The position numbers and the translations under genes were made by a program. A stretch of 64,000 bases of DNA. Origin: Massariosphaeria phaeospora (Eukaryota; Ascomycota; Dothideomycetes; Pleosporales). The notes beneath the pieces are model-generated. The model saw only the letters and a list, made by a program, of their open reading frames with translations, had not been told where the DNA came from and searched no databases. Positions 11,001-21,054 of this stretch are shown here, piece by piece (the first letter of the stretch is position 1; each line of letters opens with the position of its first letter). Location: positions 1,178,001-1,242,000 of the forward strand of contig JAADJZ010000007.1 in NCBI GenBank assembly GCA_011032825.1. Reading direction: 5' to 3'.

Positions 11001-12507
11001 TCTTCGCCGTTTGACGGGGCTTACCAGAGGCCTTGCCCGGTGCTTTGGCTTTCGCCTTCTGCGACTTGGCCACCTTGGATCGCGAGCCCTTGGCTTTTGA
11101 CGGTCCCGAAGCAGAGCCTTCCTGCGAGCTATCGGGGGCCTTGCGCTTCTTGCGGGGCCCGTCTTTCTCGGCGTCTAGGGCAACTCTCATACTCAAGAGC
11201 TCGGCCTCTTGCATAGTCATGCGCGGAGTCTCACTGCGCGGCAGTTCAGATTGTCGACGCGAGCCTTGACTGAATTGATGCAACCCGTCGTCCGAGTCGT
11301 CGAAGTTGAGGTTGTTCGCATTGAGTGGACCGGGAAACAAGCTTGGATCGGCGCTCTCGTCTCGTTCTTCCATGGCCCGGAGTTCATCTTGCTTTCGCTT
11401 CTTCTTGCGAGCGTCTTCGGCAGCCTGAACCTTCATCCACTCCACGTCCTGCCTGAAAGGTAAATGGCCGCCATTCTGCCGTTTGAGATCCTCAAACATA
11501 TTCTTCTGCCGTCTGAACTTCGCCACTGCAGCTCTGTCTTCGGCATCCCCATCTTCTACTGTGGGGATTTCCCTGGATATTCCTTGTGCGTTGTCAGGCG
11601 GAAGTACAGCCTCCAAAAACGCTTCTCCGTCCGGCGTCCGGCGAGAGAGTGCCGACGTGGATGCGGCCGCAGCTGCTCTGTTCTTGTTCTGCTGGAGCCT
11701 CTTTTGAAGATTCCGAATTTTGGCAAGTGTGGACGTACCTGCGCAGGCTGGGCGAGTCATTGGACTAGGCGTTGGTCGAGGCGTCGGGCGAGATGGGAGA
11801 GTGGGAGGCGGAGGCATCGCGATCGAGTCTGGGGTTGGTCGAGTAAGCCGAACGGGTGTAGGAGTAGGGCCTTCTGGCACAAACAGACTGGACTCTTGTG
11901 AATCGTCCATGTGCACGTCTCCATCGCCAAAAGTGGGAGCTTCCGGTACCGGACTGAGCTCCTTTTCAATTGAATCCATGACATCCTCCTGTTGTGATTC
12001 AAGGCCTGGGCCCTCGTCAATATCAGTCTCTGGCTGCTGTCCTGTTTCGCACTCGGCCTCTGGCTCAATACCAATGTGGCTGTCTGTCGTACCGTTTACT
12101 GGGTCATCTACCGACTCTTCCATTTGACTGTCGACTTGATCATGCACCTGGTCATGTGCTTGGCCGTTCATCTGGCTGTCCATTTGACTCTCGACTTGAC
12201 TGGACATTTGGTCGTTCATCTGACTGTCCATCTGATTGCCCACATAATTGTGCACTTGATTTAACGGAATCTGTTCGAGATAGGCATCGAACCCAGCTTG
12301 GATCGCTGCATCATCGGCGACCTCGGCGACCTCGGTGTCTTGTTCGGCCTCGTCCACATTGACAGTACTAGCCTCAGGTTCTAGATCTTGATCTGGTTGG
12401 GTAGACGCTTCATTGCCGTCGCCAAACAAGGAATCATGATCAGCGGTGTCATCAGGGCCTGTCGAATGCATCTCTGGCATGTGGTCTGCTGCCTGGGACT
12501 CTGCCAT
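8030..12507 (-). CDS. SNF2-family ATPase with RING finger between the helicase lobes (Rad5/Rad16/Uls1 group)
   Basis: The model has seven exons: 12507-10599, 10547-9752, 9636-8812, 8761-8710, 8612-8510, 8457-8226 and 8174-8030, giving 1353 residues. The first 600 residues are acidic, Ser/Gln-rich and Lys-rich, probably disordered. The ATPase then starts with Walker A (DQMGLGKT, about 625-632) and motif II as DEAQ (about 755-758), followed by SGTPVLNG. A C3HC4 RING sits in the usual insert position (C1044, C1047, C1059, H1061, C1064, C1067, C1085, C1088). The C-lobe follows with GLNLT, DPWWN and RIFRIGQT. DEAQ is found in the Ris1/Uls1 and SHPRH branches, while Rad16 has DEAH, so a Uls1-like nuclear SUMO/ubiquitin-linked translocase is the best guess. 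No HIRAN domain is seen. It probably moves proteins on DNA and acts as an E3 ligase in repair. The intron-1 donor falls just after Walker A. Confidence 0.9.
12113..12246 (-). repeat. coding tetrapeptide repeat in the SNF2 N-terminus
   Basis: A GTC/CAT-rich tract encodes about twelve 4-residue units of the form [D/N/S/E]-x-Q-[M/V] (for example DSQM, NDQM, ESQM, HDQV). The 12-nt periodicity is visible in the DNA. It may form a short helical or coiled segment, and its length is likely to vary between strains. Confidence 0.75.
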
Positions 12508-13805
12508 TGTGTATGCTCGTAGTGGCTGTCCGTAGGTTCGCGGGAGCTAACGAAAATGATGGTACGGTTTGCCCACTGTGTGTCGAAATGGATCGAGTCG
12601 ATAACTCGCTCGAGCCTAAGTGAGACTGAGGAGACTGATGTCTCGAAGGTGGTAGGGTAAATAAGTGTGAAGTCAGGAAGGTGGAGTGATATCCTGGCTA
12701 AGAAACTGGAACGGGTTAGAAGGAAGGCTGAAGAGATGAGAAGGAATGAGGTAAAGAGGAGTGGCAGTACGTACCGGCGTTGAGGAATGGTAGTTGGGGT
12801 GTGGTAGAGGAAGAAGGGAGAGTAGTAGCTGTGCAAAGCTAATGTAGGAACGGAAGAGAGCGAGGTGGAGGAAGAGTGGAGAGCACTAGCTGCGCAAAGC
12901 TTATGTAGGAAGGGAAGCGAGTAAGGTGGAGGAAGGGTGGAGAAGAGAGAAGAAAGAGAGTTGGTTGAGCAGGGCGTATATAGTAAGTATGGCCCTGAGG
13001 TTAAGGCGGGTGAGGGCCAATGTGAGAAGCGGTGAGCTTCGGCGAGGGTTATGTAAGGAGGTGGTCGAGGACCTGGATGGAGGCTTTATAGACAGTCTGA
13101 TGTTAGAACTTGGCAAGGTGAGAGTGAGAGTGAGAGTGAGATAGTCGAAAGCCGGGAGAGTGCACCGCGGATTCGAAGCAGGGGTGAGACTGGACCTGCC
13201 CACCCACTCTGAGAACCCGCGAGCAGCAGTAATGTTCTCTTGTAGTAAAAGAGAGAGCGATGTTGCTAGAACGTATTAGATTCGACGCTAGGAACACTGC
13301 AACTCGTGGTAAAAATCGAGAGCACTATGATATGGTAAGTCATCATAGATACGATGTCGAGGAACTTAGTTGCCCATACGGATCGATGTTATACATGTGC
13401 GCGACAGGCTCCGTATGCGGTATACCTCGAAAGGAATTGTTAGCTTTGCTGAATCTCAAGTGGGGATATATCCTACCACGACACTGTGACTTGGTAGGGA
13501 ATCCGGTATATGTCGAGCGAAAACCATAGTCGTGGCTCGTATGTACTGTCTTCTTGCTGTGGCCAAATGCCATGTGTTATATATGAATTTAGAACCGACA
13601 AAGATATTTTACTATAGCAAGGGAAATAAGATGATATTGCTTGATTATGGGCATGCCATAGTGTACTATGTGACATTTAGCGTGCTCTTTGGGTATCTAA
13701 AAAAGAGACAAGAAGAGATACCAACGACCTGCAAACAAAACGAAAAAGATTCAAGGAGTAGACTGAGTAGCTATAGGTTCAAGGGTTCGCATGAGGCAAA
13801 TTCGA
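12508..13805. other. intergenic region between the SNF2 gene and the Ca2+/H+ exchanger gene
   Basis: This holds the SNF2 promoter and the 3' flank of the exchanger gene. It includes a 61-bp tandem duplication (12826-12947) and a GAGAGT microsatellite near 13117-13141. Small open frames at 13260-13834 have no recognisable content. Confidence 0.5.
12826..12947. repeat. 61-bp tandem duplication
   Basis: TAGCTGTGCAAAGCTAATGT at 12826 recurs with few changes at 12887, followed by matching GAGGTGGAGGAAGAGTGGAG-like sequence. A partial third copy may lie just before 12826. It sits about 320 bp upstream of the SNF2 start codon. Confidence 0.75.
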
Positions 13806-15759
13806 TCACTTCGGTTTACATTCTTCTTCTTTGATGTTGGGGTAGAACCATGCTGCGAGTGCAATGATAAGATATGACGTCATGAGCAATATTCCTTCCA
13901 GCCAGTCTGAAGGTGGTCAGTAGTGTCCGTAACATAAAATGGCAGGAGAACTTACGAGACTTCCCATCTTGAATAAGATAATTGACCAACAGGATAGCGA
14001 CAAATAAGACCGCAATCTGGAAAGTGTCGAAGTACAGGGTCATGCATGGCTCGTCCAGAATCCAACCAAGAATGACGATGAGCGGAAGAACCAGAAGCGC
14101 GATCTGCATGCTAGAGCCGACAGCGACACCAATGGCGAGGTCCATTTTGTCCTTGATGGCGACCGTGACGGCAGTAGCGTGTTCTGCGGCATTGCCGACG
14201 ATGGGAAGGAGGATAAGCCCAACAAAAGTTGTAGAAACAGTGCCGCTGGCTGTAACACCTTGAATACTGGATACCATGAATTCGGAACAAAACGCAACCA
14301 AAGTCGTAGAGAGGCCAAGTGTAATTAGAGCACCAATAACAGAAAGCGACGGCTCTTCGATTTCATCCTCATCATCCTCCGCGTCTGGGTCTTGGAAAAG
14401 CTTGCTGGCCTGAACGCCGCCACTAGGGGCTGCTGCAGTACCGGCACCAATGACAGCGATGCCACGGGAAGCAGTGCCTTCTTGTACTTTCGATGACTTC
14501 TTCTTGGGAACCTTCTGGCTAGGCGTATTATATAGTGTGACATGCGATTTGAGTTGGAAAAGGAGATAGCAGCCATAAACAAACAGTAAGATGATAGCCG
14601 TGCCCCGAGATAGCTCCTGATTTCTCTGCCCATCTGGCGCTGCGTCCGCCAATAGCATTTCGTGAAACACTGTAGGAATGATGAGGCTAGCAATGGAGAG
14701 GGCAAGTAAACTGGCGGCGGTCTGTGCAACAGTAACATTGAAGTACTGCTCAAGTCGATTAACGCCACCGAGAAAGAACGACATGCCTAGGACTAGGAGT
14801 AGATTGGAAAGCATACTTCCGATCAAGGATGTCTTGACGATAGTAATTTCACCTTTGATAAGAGCTTGAACGGAAACAATCAACTCGACGGCATTGCTAT
14901 GAGACGTTAGCGATGATTCTTGTAATGAGAAGACAGGCAGTTTACGTACCCAAAGGTGGCGTTGAGTAGTCCACCAAGCGTCTCGCCAACCCTGATGGCA
15001 AGCTCCTCAGTTGCATAACTGAGCATTGCTGCCAATGGGATGATTGCGATGAAGTTGATGATGAAGATCGGTACCGCTTGAATGTGGGCATAGTTCACAG
15101 CAAATCCAACCGGTACGAAGATAAGAAGAATATTGATCCAAGAACCGAAGAGCACTGCCTTGAACTGAGCTCCGATTGGAATCTTCTTCTTGAGTGCCCT
15201 GTGCTTTTTCTCCTCGAAAGTCAGCCCTTCGGACTCTACTCGATTCACCTCCAGAGGCTGCTCTTCATGGCTGCCCTTCCGGAACATCTTCTTAAACTTT
15301 GAGCGCTTTACGAGTCCCGAACTCTGGTCGCCGACCACTTTCTTATCGCTGATGTCTGTCGAGCCATTGTGGGCTCTACCGTTCGTGGTAGTCGCTGTGC
15401 CTCCGACGGGTCCTCTGAACTCTTCTACACTGGTCGGAGAGGCGGCAGAAACCGAAGGTTGGGTGTTTACATGCAGTGGCGGGGGGAACTCCTTTTCTGT
15501 TTGTCTACTCTCAAGGCGTCTATGCTCCTCGATGGCCGGTTGTGCGCTGCCTTCACTCTGTATGCGGCGTATCTGATTTTCGACGTCTGCCGGTTCTCTT
15601 GATTGTACTCGAGCGAAGGGGTTATAATTAACGCCATCACCGCTACGCGACGCAGTGCGATGCGCTTTCCTTCGAACTGTGTCTGTAGTTGTGATATCTT
15701 GTTAGAATGATTCTACATATGATAGGATATACATGCTAGAAGATGGAAGACTCACGCAT
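13806..15759 (-). CDS. VCX1: vacuolar Ca2+/H+ exchanger, CAX family
   Basis: The model has four exons: 15759-15756, 15682-14950, 14896-13956 and 13906-13806, giving 592 residues. The first coding exon is only ATG plus one base. It is needed because the main frame has no in-frame ATG and begins right after a TAG acceptor-like CTACAG, and the joined start MHTVRRK leads straight into the basic N-terminus. About 150 disordered residues precede the first membrane segment. The two cation-binding repeats are present: GGLLNATFGNAVE around residue 247 and LPIVGNAAEHATA around residue 480, with about ten membrane segments in all. An acidic loop (about 415-428) lies between the two halves, as in Vcx1-type exchangers. 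The family moves Ca2+ into the vacuole in exchange for protons and buffers cytosolic calcium. The last exon encodes a membrane segment and an acidic tail. Confidence 0.92.
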
Positions 15760-17180
15760 TGGAATGTGTCGCTATGCCAACTAAAATGCTTTGAAAGCTC
15801 AAGACACAACCCTCCTCCCGATAAGTCGACTTCGCAGATAAATGGAGATGCTCGAATACGATGTGCCGCGGGGATCAGGAAGACAAGTCCAAGCAGGCTT
15901 GCTGTGGGGGCGGAAACGCTTTGAGGTAACCGGTTCGAGTAAATGGGGCTGTGATTGTTGGTCGAGCAAGCGCGGTGATACCACTTGCGCAACAGTGTAT
16001 CCAAATACCAACTCTGTGTTGATGAGAGGTGGTTCTGGCGATGCACAGGCGGGAACGTGGTTATTATGGGAGAAAGAGTCCAGGTTGCCAGGAGACAACA
16101 AGTGGGATTGAGGAGATTAAAGCTGGCGCGCCAGGGCCCCGGGGTGACGTTCACGCGAGCAAGGGCGGAACGAGTACTGAATAAGCGCCAACGCAATTGC
16201 TCTCGCAACATGGAGCGGTGTGATCTGGACCTATTCGTTCTAAGCAGACACCTTGTTTGACAGTCACTCAGAAATCCGGGCAATGGCGATCAATCCAGGT
16301 TTCTCTTGATGTCGTGATGATGCTGCTCGGATTTTGATACGCGAAGCCTTGGTGACGACATTAAGCTTCTGGCCATGGGCCCTCGGCGTCTCTTTTCGCT
16401 ACAACCAAGGAACCAAGGACTGCCAACACATTCGCGGCGGACTGGGCAGGACGCTTATATCAGCCTTCTTGCAACAACTATTTGTCCGCGGCCACGACCA
16501 CACCGATTTATTGTGCTGGCAAGTGGCGTTGCTGCATGATGACGAGTGCAGGCTGAAAAACAATTCGCTGCTGTTGGCCTTTGTTCAATACTGAAGCTAG
16601 ATGCATACATGCTCGAATCCGATGAAAGATCGCTTGAGAAGCTTGAGTATTTCTAGGCGAAGCTGGCGAAGAGTTGTCCATACTGCTCAAAACGAGCGAT
16701 ATCAAGCGCACCTGCAGTCAGACGGGCTCGTGCCCGCTCACCAGCCTCCTGAGGGCACCTTCATAGTTCGCAAGATGGGCTACTGTTTTAGGATAATGCA
16801 TGCACGGAGTAGCACTGTCCGTGATCTCTGTCCCTTCTTTGCATGGATTAAAAAAGTATGATAATTGCTAATAACTTGAAACGAGCGAAGTGAATTTCGC
16901 GTACTTTCTTATTTTTGGAAACTGGGATGCGTTTAAGAGGTGGTAAGTCACATGCATGCAAAGTCAATAGCCCTATAGGTATCGGACTGTATGGGAATGT
17001 ATGATATATAGGTATCAAGTACAGGATCTACAGTCATCCGAAAGACACGAACGCCGCCACCGCTCGTAGTAACCGAAGTATCCTACGCCAAATGCAGCAA
17101 AGACCTAGCACTATACCACCAACGGACTTGTACCCCCTTATGAATCTTTCCGCGCGCTCGTCACGCCTTCACAGGCGAGT
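15760..17180. other. 1.4 kb intergenic region
   Basis: Upstream of the exchanger gene and downstream of the SNA3-like gene. Open frames of 60-190 codons on both strands look random. I see no gene, tRNA or clear repeat. Confidence 0.45.
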
Positions 17181-17757
17181 TTACGGCTTCTGGACCTTAT
17201 TGTCGCCCTTGACCACATCCGCATACGCAGGTGGCGGCCCAGCAGGCTGGCCCGAGCTACCTTGACCACCAAGCTCCTGGCCTGCAACACCGTGCTGCGG
17301 CTGCGCGGTCTGTCCTTGCGGTTTTGACCCAGTCTTTGGCTGTTGGAACGAGTTCATGGTACCGGATTGTTGACCAGGAAATTGGCCACTGGATGGCTGG
17401 TTGTTGACCGTTCCATAGCCCTGTTGTCCGCCGCTCTGACTTGATGTGGGACCTCTTGCGACGTAGTAGTATGTGAGTGAGCCGTCGCCGTTGCGCTCAC
17501 CGTCTCGCACGCCTTCGTACTCGTATGCGTCGGGGTATTTGAGGATGATGTACCAGGCGTGGAGGACACCGGGGAGGACACCGAGACAGCAAAGGGCGAT
17601 GTTGATCAACGAGTCTGCGCTGCAGATGCCTCGCTTCACCCAAACTGTGCAAAAGTCAGCAGGTGATCGTGGTGCCTGGACCGGCGAGGAAGAGCTTACC
17701 TCCGATGGGAGCAAACAGCACCGAGAGGAGCATCAACAAACAGTCGGTTCCGCACAT
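17181..17757 (-). CDS. PMP3/SNA-family membrane protein with C-terminal PPxY motif (Sna3-like)
   Basis: Two exons, 17757-17700 and 17644-17181, give 173 residues. The N-terminal 60 residues are the PMP3 (UPF0057) fold: [19 protein letters not shown], then a VWVKRG turn and a second membrane segment ([20 protein letters not shown]). Plain Pmp3 proteins stop there. This one has a cytosolic Gln/Gly/Pro-rich tail of about 110 residues ending in PPAY (157-160). In yeast, Sna3 has the same layout and its PPAY binds the ubiquitin ligase Rsp5, which sends the protein and its partners to vacuolar sorting. The same job is a good guess here. The start is the ATG directly before the family's conserved Cys-Asp-Cys segment; the 55-nt intron has a good donor and acceptor. 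Confidence 0.85.
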
Positions 17758-18467
17758 TATGCCGGTATTGGTATGCGATGATTTGGAGATTGGGAGAATG
17801 TGGTTGTGAGTAATCGGCAGGTGGAGGGTGGTCGGCAAAAGGTGTCACTTGGGTCCTGGGGTCGGGTAACGGAGGTGGGTGGTCGTATGACGCGCGTTGT
17901 GGCGTCGTGGCGTCGTGGGGCTGTGCTTCCCTTTTGCGGGACCTCCACGTGCCAGGCACCACCGGGCGGGCTCCAGCGTGGACCATTCTGAAAACATCCC
18001 ACGTCTGTCGAGAACAAAGACCTCAACTACCGCGACTACTAGTTTAAGAAACTGCAGTTCACACGTCCAGTCTCACAGGTACCTAGGAAGCTCCAGGACA
18101 CAGTCATTCGTCCCACAAAGAACCCATCAACAACCTAGATACTCTGGAGCGAGAGAACCAAAAATCTGCAAGGACAAACACAAGCAAAGCAACTTCCTGG
18201 TCCTCGTCCAGATATTTAATAATGTTCTACAGCAATCAAAATATCACACATACGGTAAGCTGCCCCCCTTCGCAATCGGACATGGTGCATGGAACAGGAT
18301 CCTGCAACTACGTCATACCACCTATCAGCCCAGCCGTCAACACCATAGCCTCTATCGTGAACGCTTCAGCCCACTCAAACAGCACTTTTGTATGATAACC
18401 ACTGTGCTACCTATTACTACTCTTCTTCTTATCAATATTCCCTCTTCTTGAACCTGCCAGTTTCAAA
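17758..18467. promoter_or_regulatory. shared upstream region of the SNA3-like and desaturase-like genes
   Basis: The two flanking genes are divergent. A short GTGGCGTC tandem repeat lies near 17898-17918. No coding sequence is apparent. Confidence 0.45.
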
Positions 18468-19568
18468 ATGTCACTGTCCTCACTCCTTGCGCCCATAAGC
18501 CTCCCCCTAGCCTCGCTGTTCGCAATCCCGATGTTAAGCTCGTGGTCCACCTCCCTCAACCTCGTCTTTTTCTCTCTAACATGGACCACCGTCGCGATGA
18601 ACTATTCGCCACTCCAGCTTGAGTTTTTCGCGCCACTCATGCTGCGCACCGTTCTGTATCTACTTCCCTCAACCCTGTTCCTGCTATTCGATTTAGGCGT
18701 GCCGAGCCTAGCTGTGGAATTGAAGTCGCAGGGAGACGCGGCATTGCCAGCGCGGCAGAAAGGAGGCGCTGGAAAGATAAGGGCGGTTGTTGGTTGGTCG
18801 TGCTTCAATGTGCTGTTAGCAGTCGCAGTGCAGGCGGGCGTGGAATGGCTGGTCACCGATGTCTTAAGGATGAGGAGCCTGCTTTTGATCAAGGGGAGCG
18901 CGTGGACTTTAAATCATCTTCCGAACCCGTGGTCATTGTTTAAGCATGCAGCTATCGGCCTTGCGTCACGAAACGTAAGTCCTCCAAATCTCTGGCCATG
19001 CAATGACGTGCAACTGATATCGAAACTGCGGTAGATCCTCCAGTACTATATTCACAACCATATCCTTCACTCTCCCAATGGCGGAACTCTCGCGAACTGG
19101 CACCAAACTTGGCATCACTCCATCTACGTGCCGTACTCTTTCGTCGCAGCCTACGACCACCCCGTATGCTACCTCATACATCGCTTCCTCCCTCTCTACC
19201 TCACTGCGATTACATTTCGCTTTCACATTATGACCTACCTTCTTCTTGTCGGGTTATTCTCCCTCGAAGAGACCTTTACATATTCGGGTTACAACGTACT
19301 TCCTTCAACGATCATGCTCCGCGGCATGGCGAGGAGAAACGATGCACATATGATGAGCAAAGGAAAGGGTAACTATGGGCCCTTTGGTGTTTTGGACTGG
19401 GCGCATGGTACGACATTAGGGGGCGATGTCATGGACGATTTGCACAAAGAAATGGACAAGCACAATGTGGACGACCGATCAGCGAAAACGATTGATGCAG
19501 CAGGGGAGGCGGCCACTGGGTTGGTCGGGAAGCTGAAAGGCAAATCGGCAAAGAGCAGAGGGAAGTAG
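18468..19568 (+). CDS. fatty acid hydroxylase / sterol desaturase-like membrane protein
   Basis: Two exons, 18468-18974 and 19035-19568, give 346 residues. The protein has several hydrophobic membrane segments in the first 170 residues. The family's His-rich part then follows: H176-x-H178-x2-H181, H192-x3-H196-H197, Y209-D-H-P and later F-R-F-H233. It ends with the usual NYG...WAHGTT stretch. Members of this family use a di-iron site in the ER membrane to hydroxylate or desaturate lipids or sterols. Here the third His cluster, normally HxxHH just before NYG, reads N271-D-A-H274-M-M, so at least two metal ligands are missing. The protein may be altered in activity or use other ligands. The substrate cannot be inferred. 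Confidence 0.8.
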
Positions 19569-20031
19569 TAGATCTGGAAAGTGGAGAGTCTACATAGTGT
19601 AGTAAGTGAGTGTCGAGTCATCTTGGACTGTCGTACAAAGGAAATGTCGGAGGATATATTGGAGGGTATAATTCGCGTACTTTTGTGCGACTTCGACGTA
19701 CATACCGAATGCCCATTGGAGCGTGTCGCGTTGTCTTGGTTCATCGGCGGAAGGTCATGTACTTGGTCATAGAAGCTGTCGCAAGTTGTCTATAGTTTCA
19801 GCATAAACATGTTCAATAATGACCTCACGACCGCTGCCATATTCACTTTCGGACCATCTCGAATTCGCTTGCCTTTAAAAAGGATGTATGGAAAGACGCA
19901 GACCGGATCCTCCATGAAAAATTGGCGGCTGTACCGAAGTGATGTCACTTGAGAGAACTGCTATCACAGCTGCAGCATGCCGAAGTCATCTTTCATCCCA
20001 TGCACTAAACGCCAAAATCCCATCCACTCGC
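19569..20031. other. 3' flanks of two converging genes
   Basis: Lies between the desaturase-like gene and RPL6. I see no gene or repeat. Confidence 0.5.
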
Positions 20032-20834
20032 TTAGAAGGCCATCAGGTGTGGCCTGTCCGAGCTGTTCAGGCTGAAGTTGGAGCTGAGGTAGTCGATGAG
20101 GTGGGCCTCCTTCTTAATGGTGGCTAGGAGGGCCTTATCCACGGACTTTTGGTCATCCACACGATCCTTGGAGGTTTCTTTCTTCTACGCGCCGTTAGCA
20201 TTGGCCAGCAAGTATAGCCGCATTTCACCGACCTCAGGCTTCTCGCCCTGCTTGAAGAAATTATCTTCTCCTGGCTTCTTGGTCGCTTTGTCCTTGGTGA
20301 AGTAACCATCCTCGCTAGCCTTCTTCAAGACACTCTCGTCCACACCTGTCAAGTCCACCTTGGTCGATGTAGCAATTACATATCGAGCGTTTACCCTTCG
20401 CAGGGGAACGCCATTGACTTTGAACGGGCCGGTAACGAGGAGGACACCCTGGGGAAGGTGCTTGAGGAGGATGACACGCTTGCCGCGGAAACGACCAGCG
20501 AGGAGGATAACGACGGTTCCAGCAGTGAGAGTCGGGCGAGTCTTCGCGTCACGGATGGACTTGCGGGACTATGGTCGTAGTTAGCGGAGCGCTCAATGGA
20601 ATTTTCTTTGACGTGGTGACATGGGAGATACGCGCGCGTATCGCCGAAGTCTGCAGCCTCTCTGTGCAGCTCCAGCACATTTTTCTCTAGGTGTTGCTGC
20701 CGTCGGCAATAACATACCTTTCTCGGGACAGCGACGTCGTGGGCAGGGTAGTATTTGCTGGCCTTCTGGGAGTGATGCGGTATTGAACGCTCGCCCTTGC
20801 CGAACTTCTTCGTCGATGCTTGCTGGTCCGCCAT
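20032..20834 (-). CDS. RPL6: 60S ribosomal protein L6 (eL6)
   Basis: Three exons, 20834-20718, 20568-20233 and 20184-20032, give 201 residues. The N-terminus has the [13 protein letters not shown] segment. The core reads [48 protein letters not shown], and the C-terminus [20 protein letters not shown], ending in MAF; all are typical of eL6. The second intron is only 48 nt with an unusual GTCGGT donor, a GCTAAC branch point and a CGTAG acceptor. It is supported because the family sequence continues across it. Intron 1 (149 nt) holds a 16-bp perfect palindrome. The protein is a structural component of the large ribosomal subunit. Its start lies 220 bp from the divergent RPN13 start, so the two probably share a promoter. 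Confidence 0.95.
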
Positions 20835-21054
20835 TTCGATGTTGTCTGGTCCTGGTCGTCGTGGGAGATGGTGAACTTGATTTCGGCTCGAATGTGTGCG
20901 CTGCGCACGGATACCCCTTGGCACGGGCCGGATCATCGTTTCATCGCACCCTCCTTACATAAGCGGAGCTCGGCGGAGGTCTACCAGAGGCAGCTCCACA
21001 ATTGCAACCGCAGCTTGCCTTCCACTCCGCAACAAGTCGATAAAACTCGCAAAC
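20835..21054. promoter_or_regulatory. 220-bp bidirectional promoter region, RPL6 / RPN13
   Basis: The start codons of RPL6 (minus) and RPN13 (plus) face apart with 220 bp between them, so one control region probably serves a ribosomal and a proteasomal gene. I could not assign individual sites. Confidence 0.55.

Noticed and set aside
9934..11100. 388-codon plus-strand frame opposite the SNF2 gene
   Set aside because: The minus strand carries intact ATPase motifs over the same bases.
13165..13195. GGATTCGAAGC, at first taken as a tRNA B-box
   Set aside because: No A-box or cloverleaf could be built around it. Other TTCGA sites in the window also failed.
13260..13834. Open frames between the SNF2 and exchanger genes
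   Set aside because: Short, on both strands, with no recognisable content.
8030..20031. Secondary-metabolite gene cluster around the regulators
   Set aside because: No polyketide synthase, peptide synthetase, terpene cyclase, P450 or transporter set is present.
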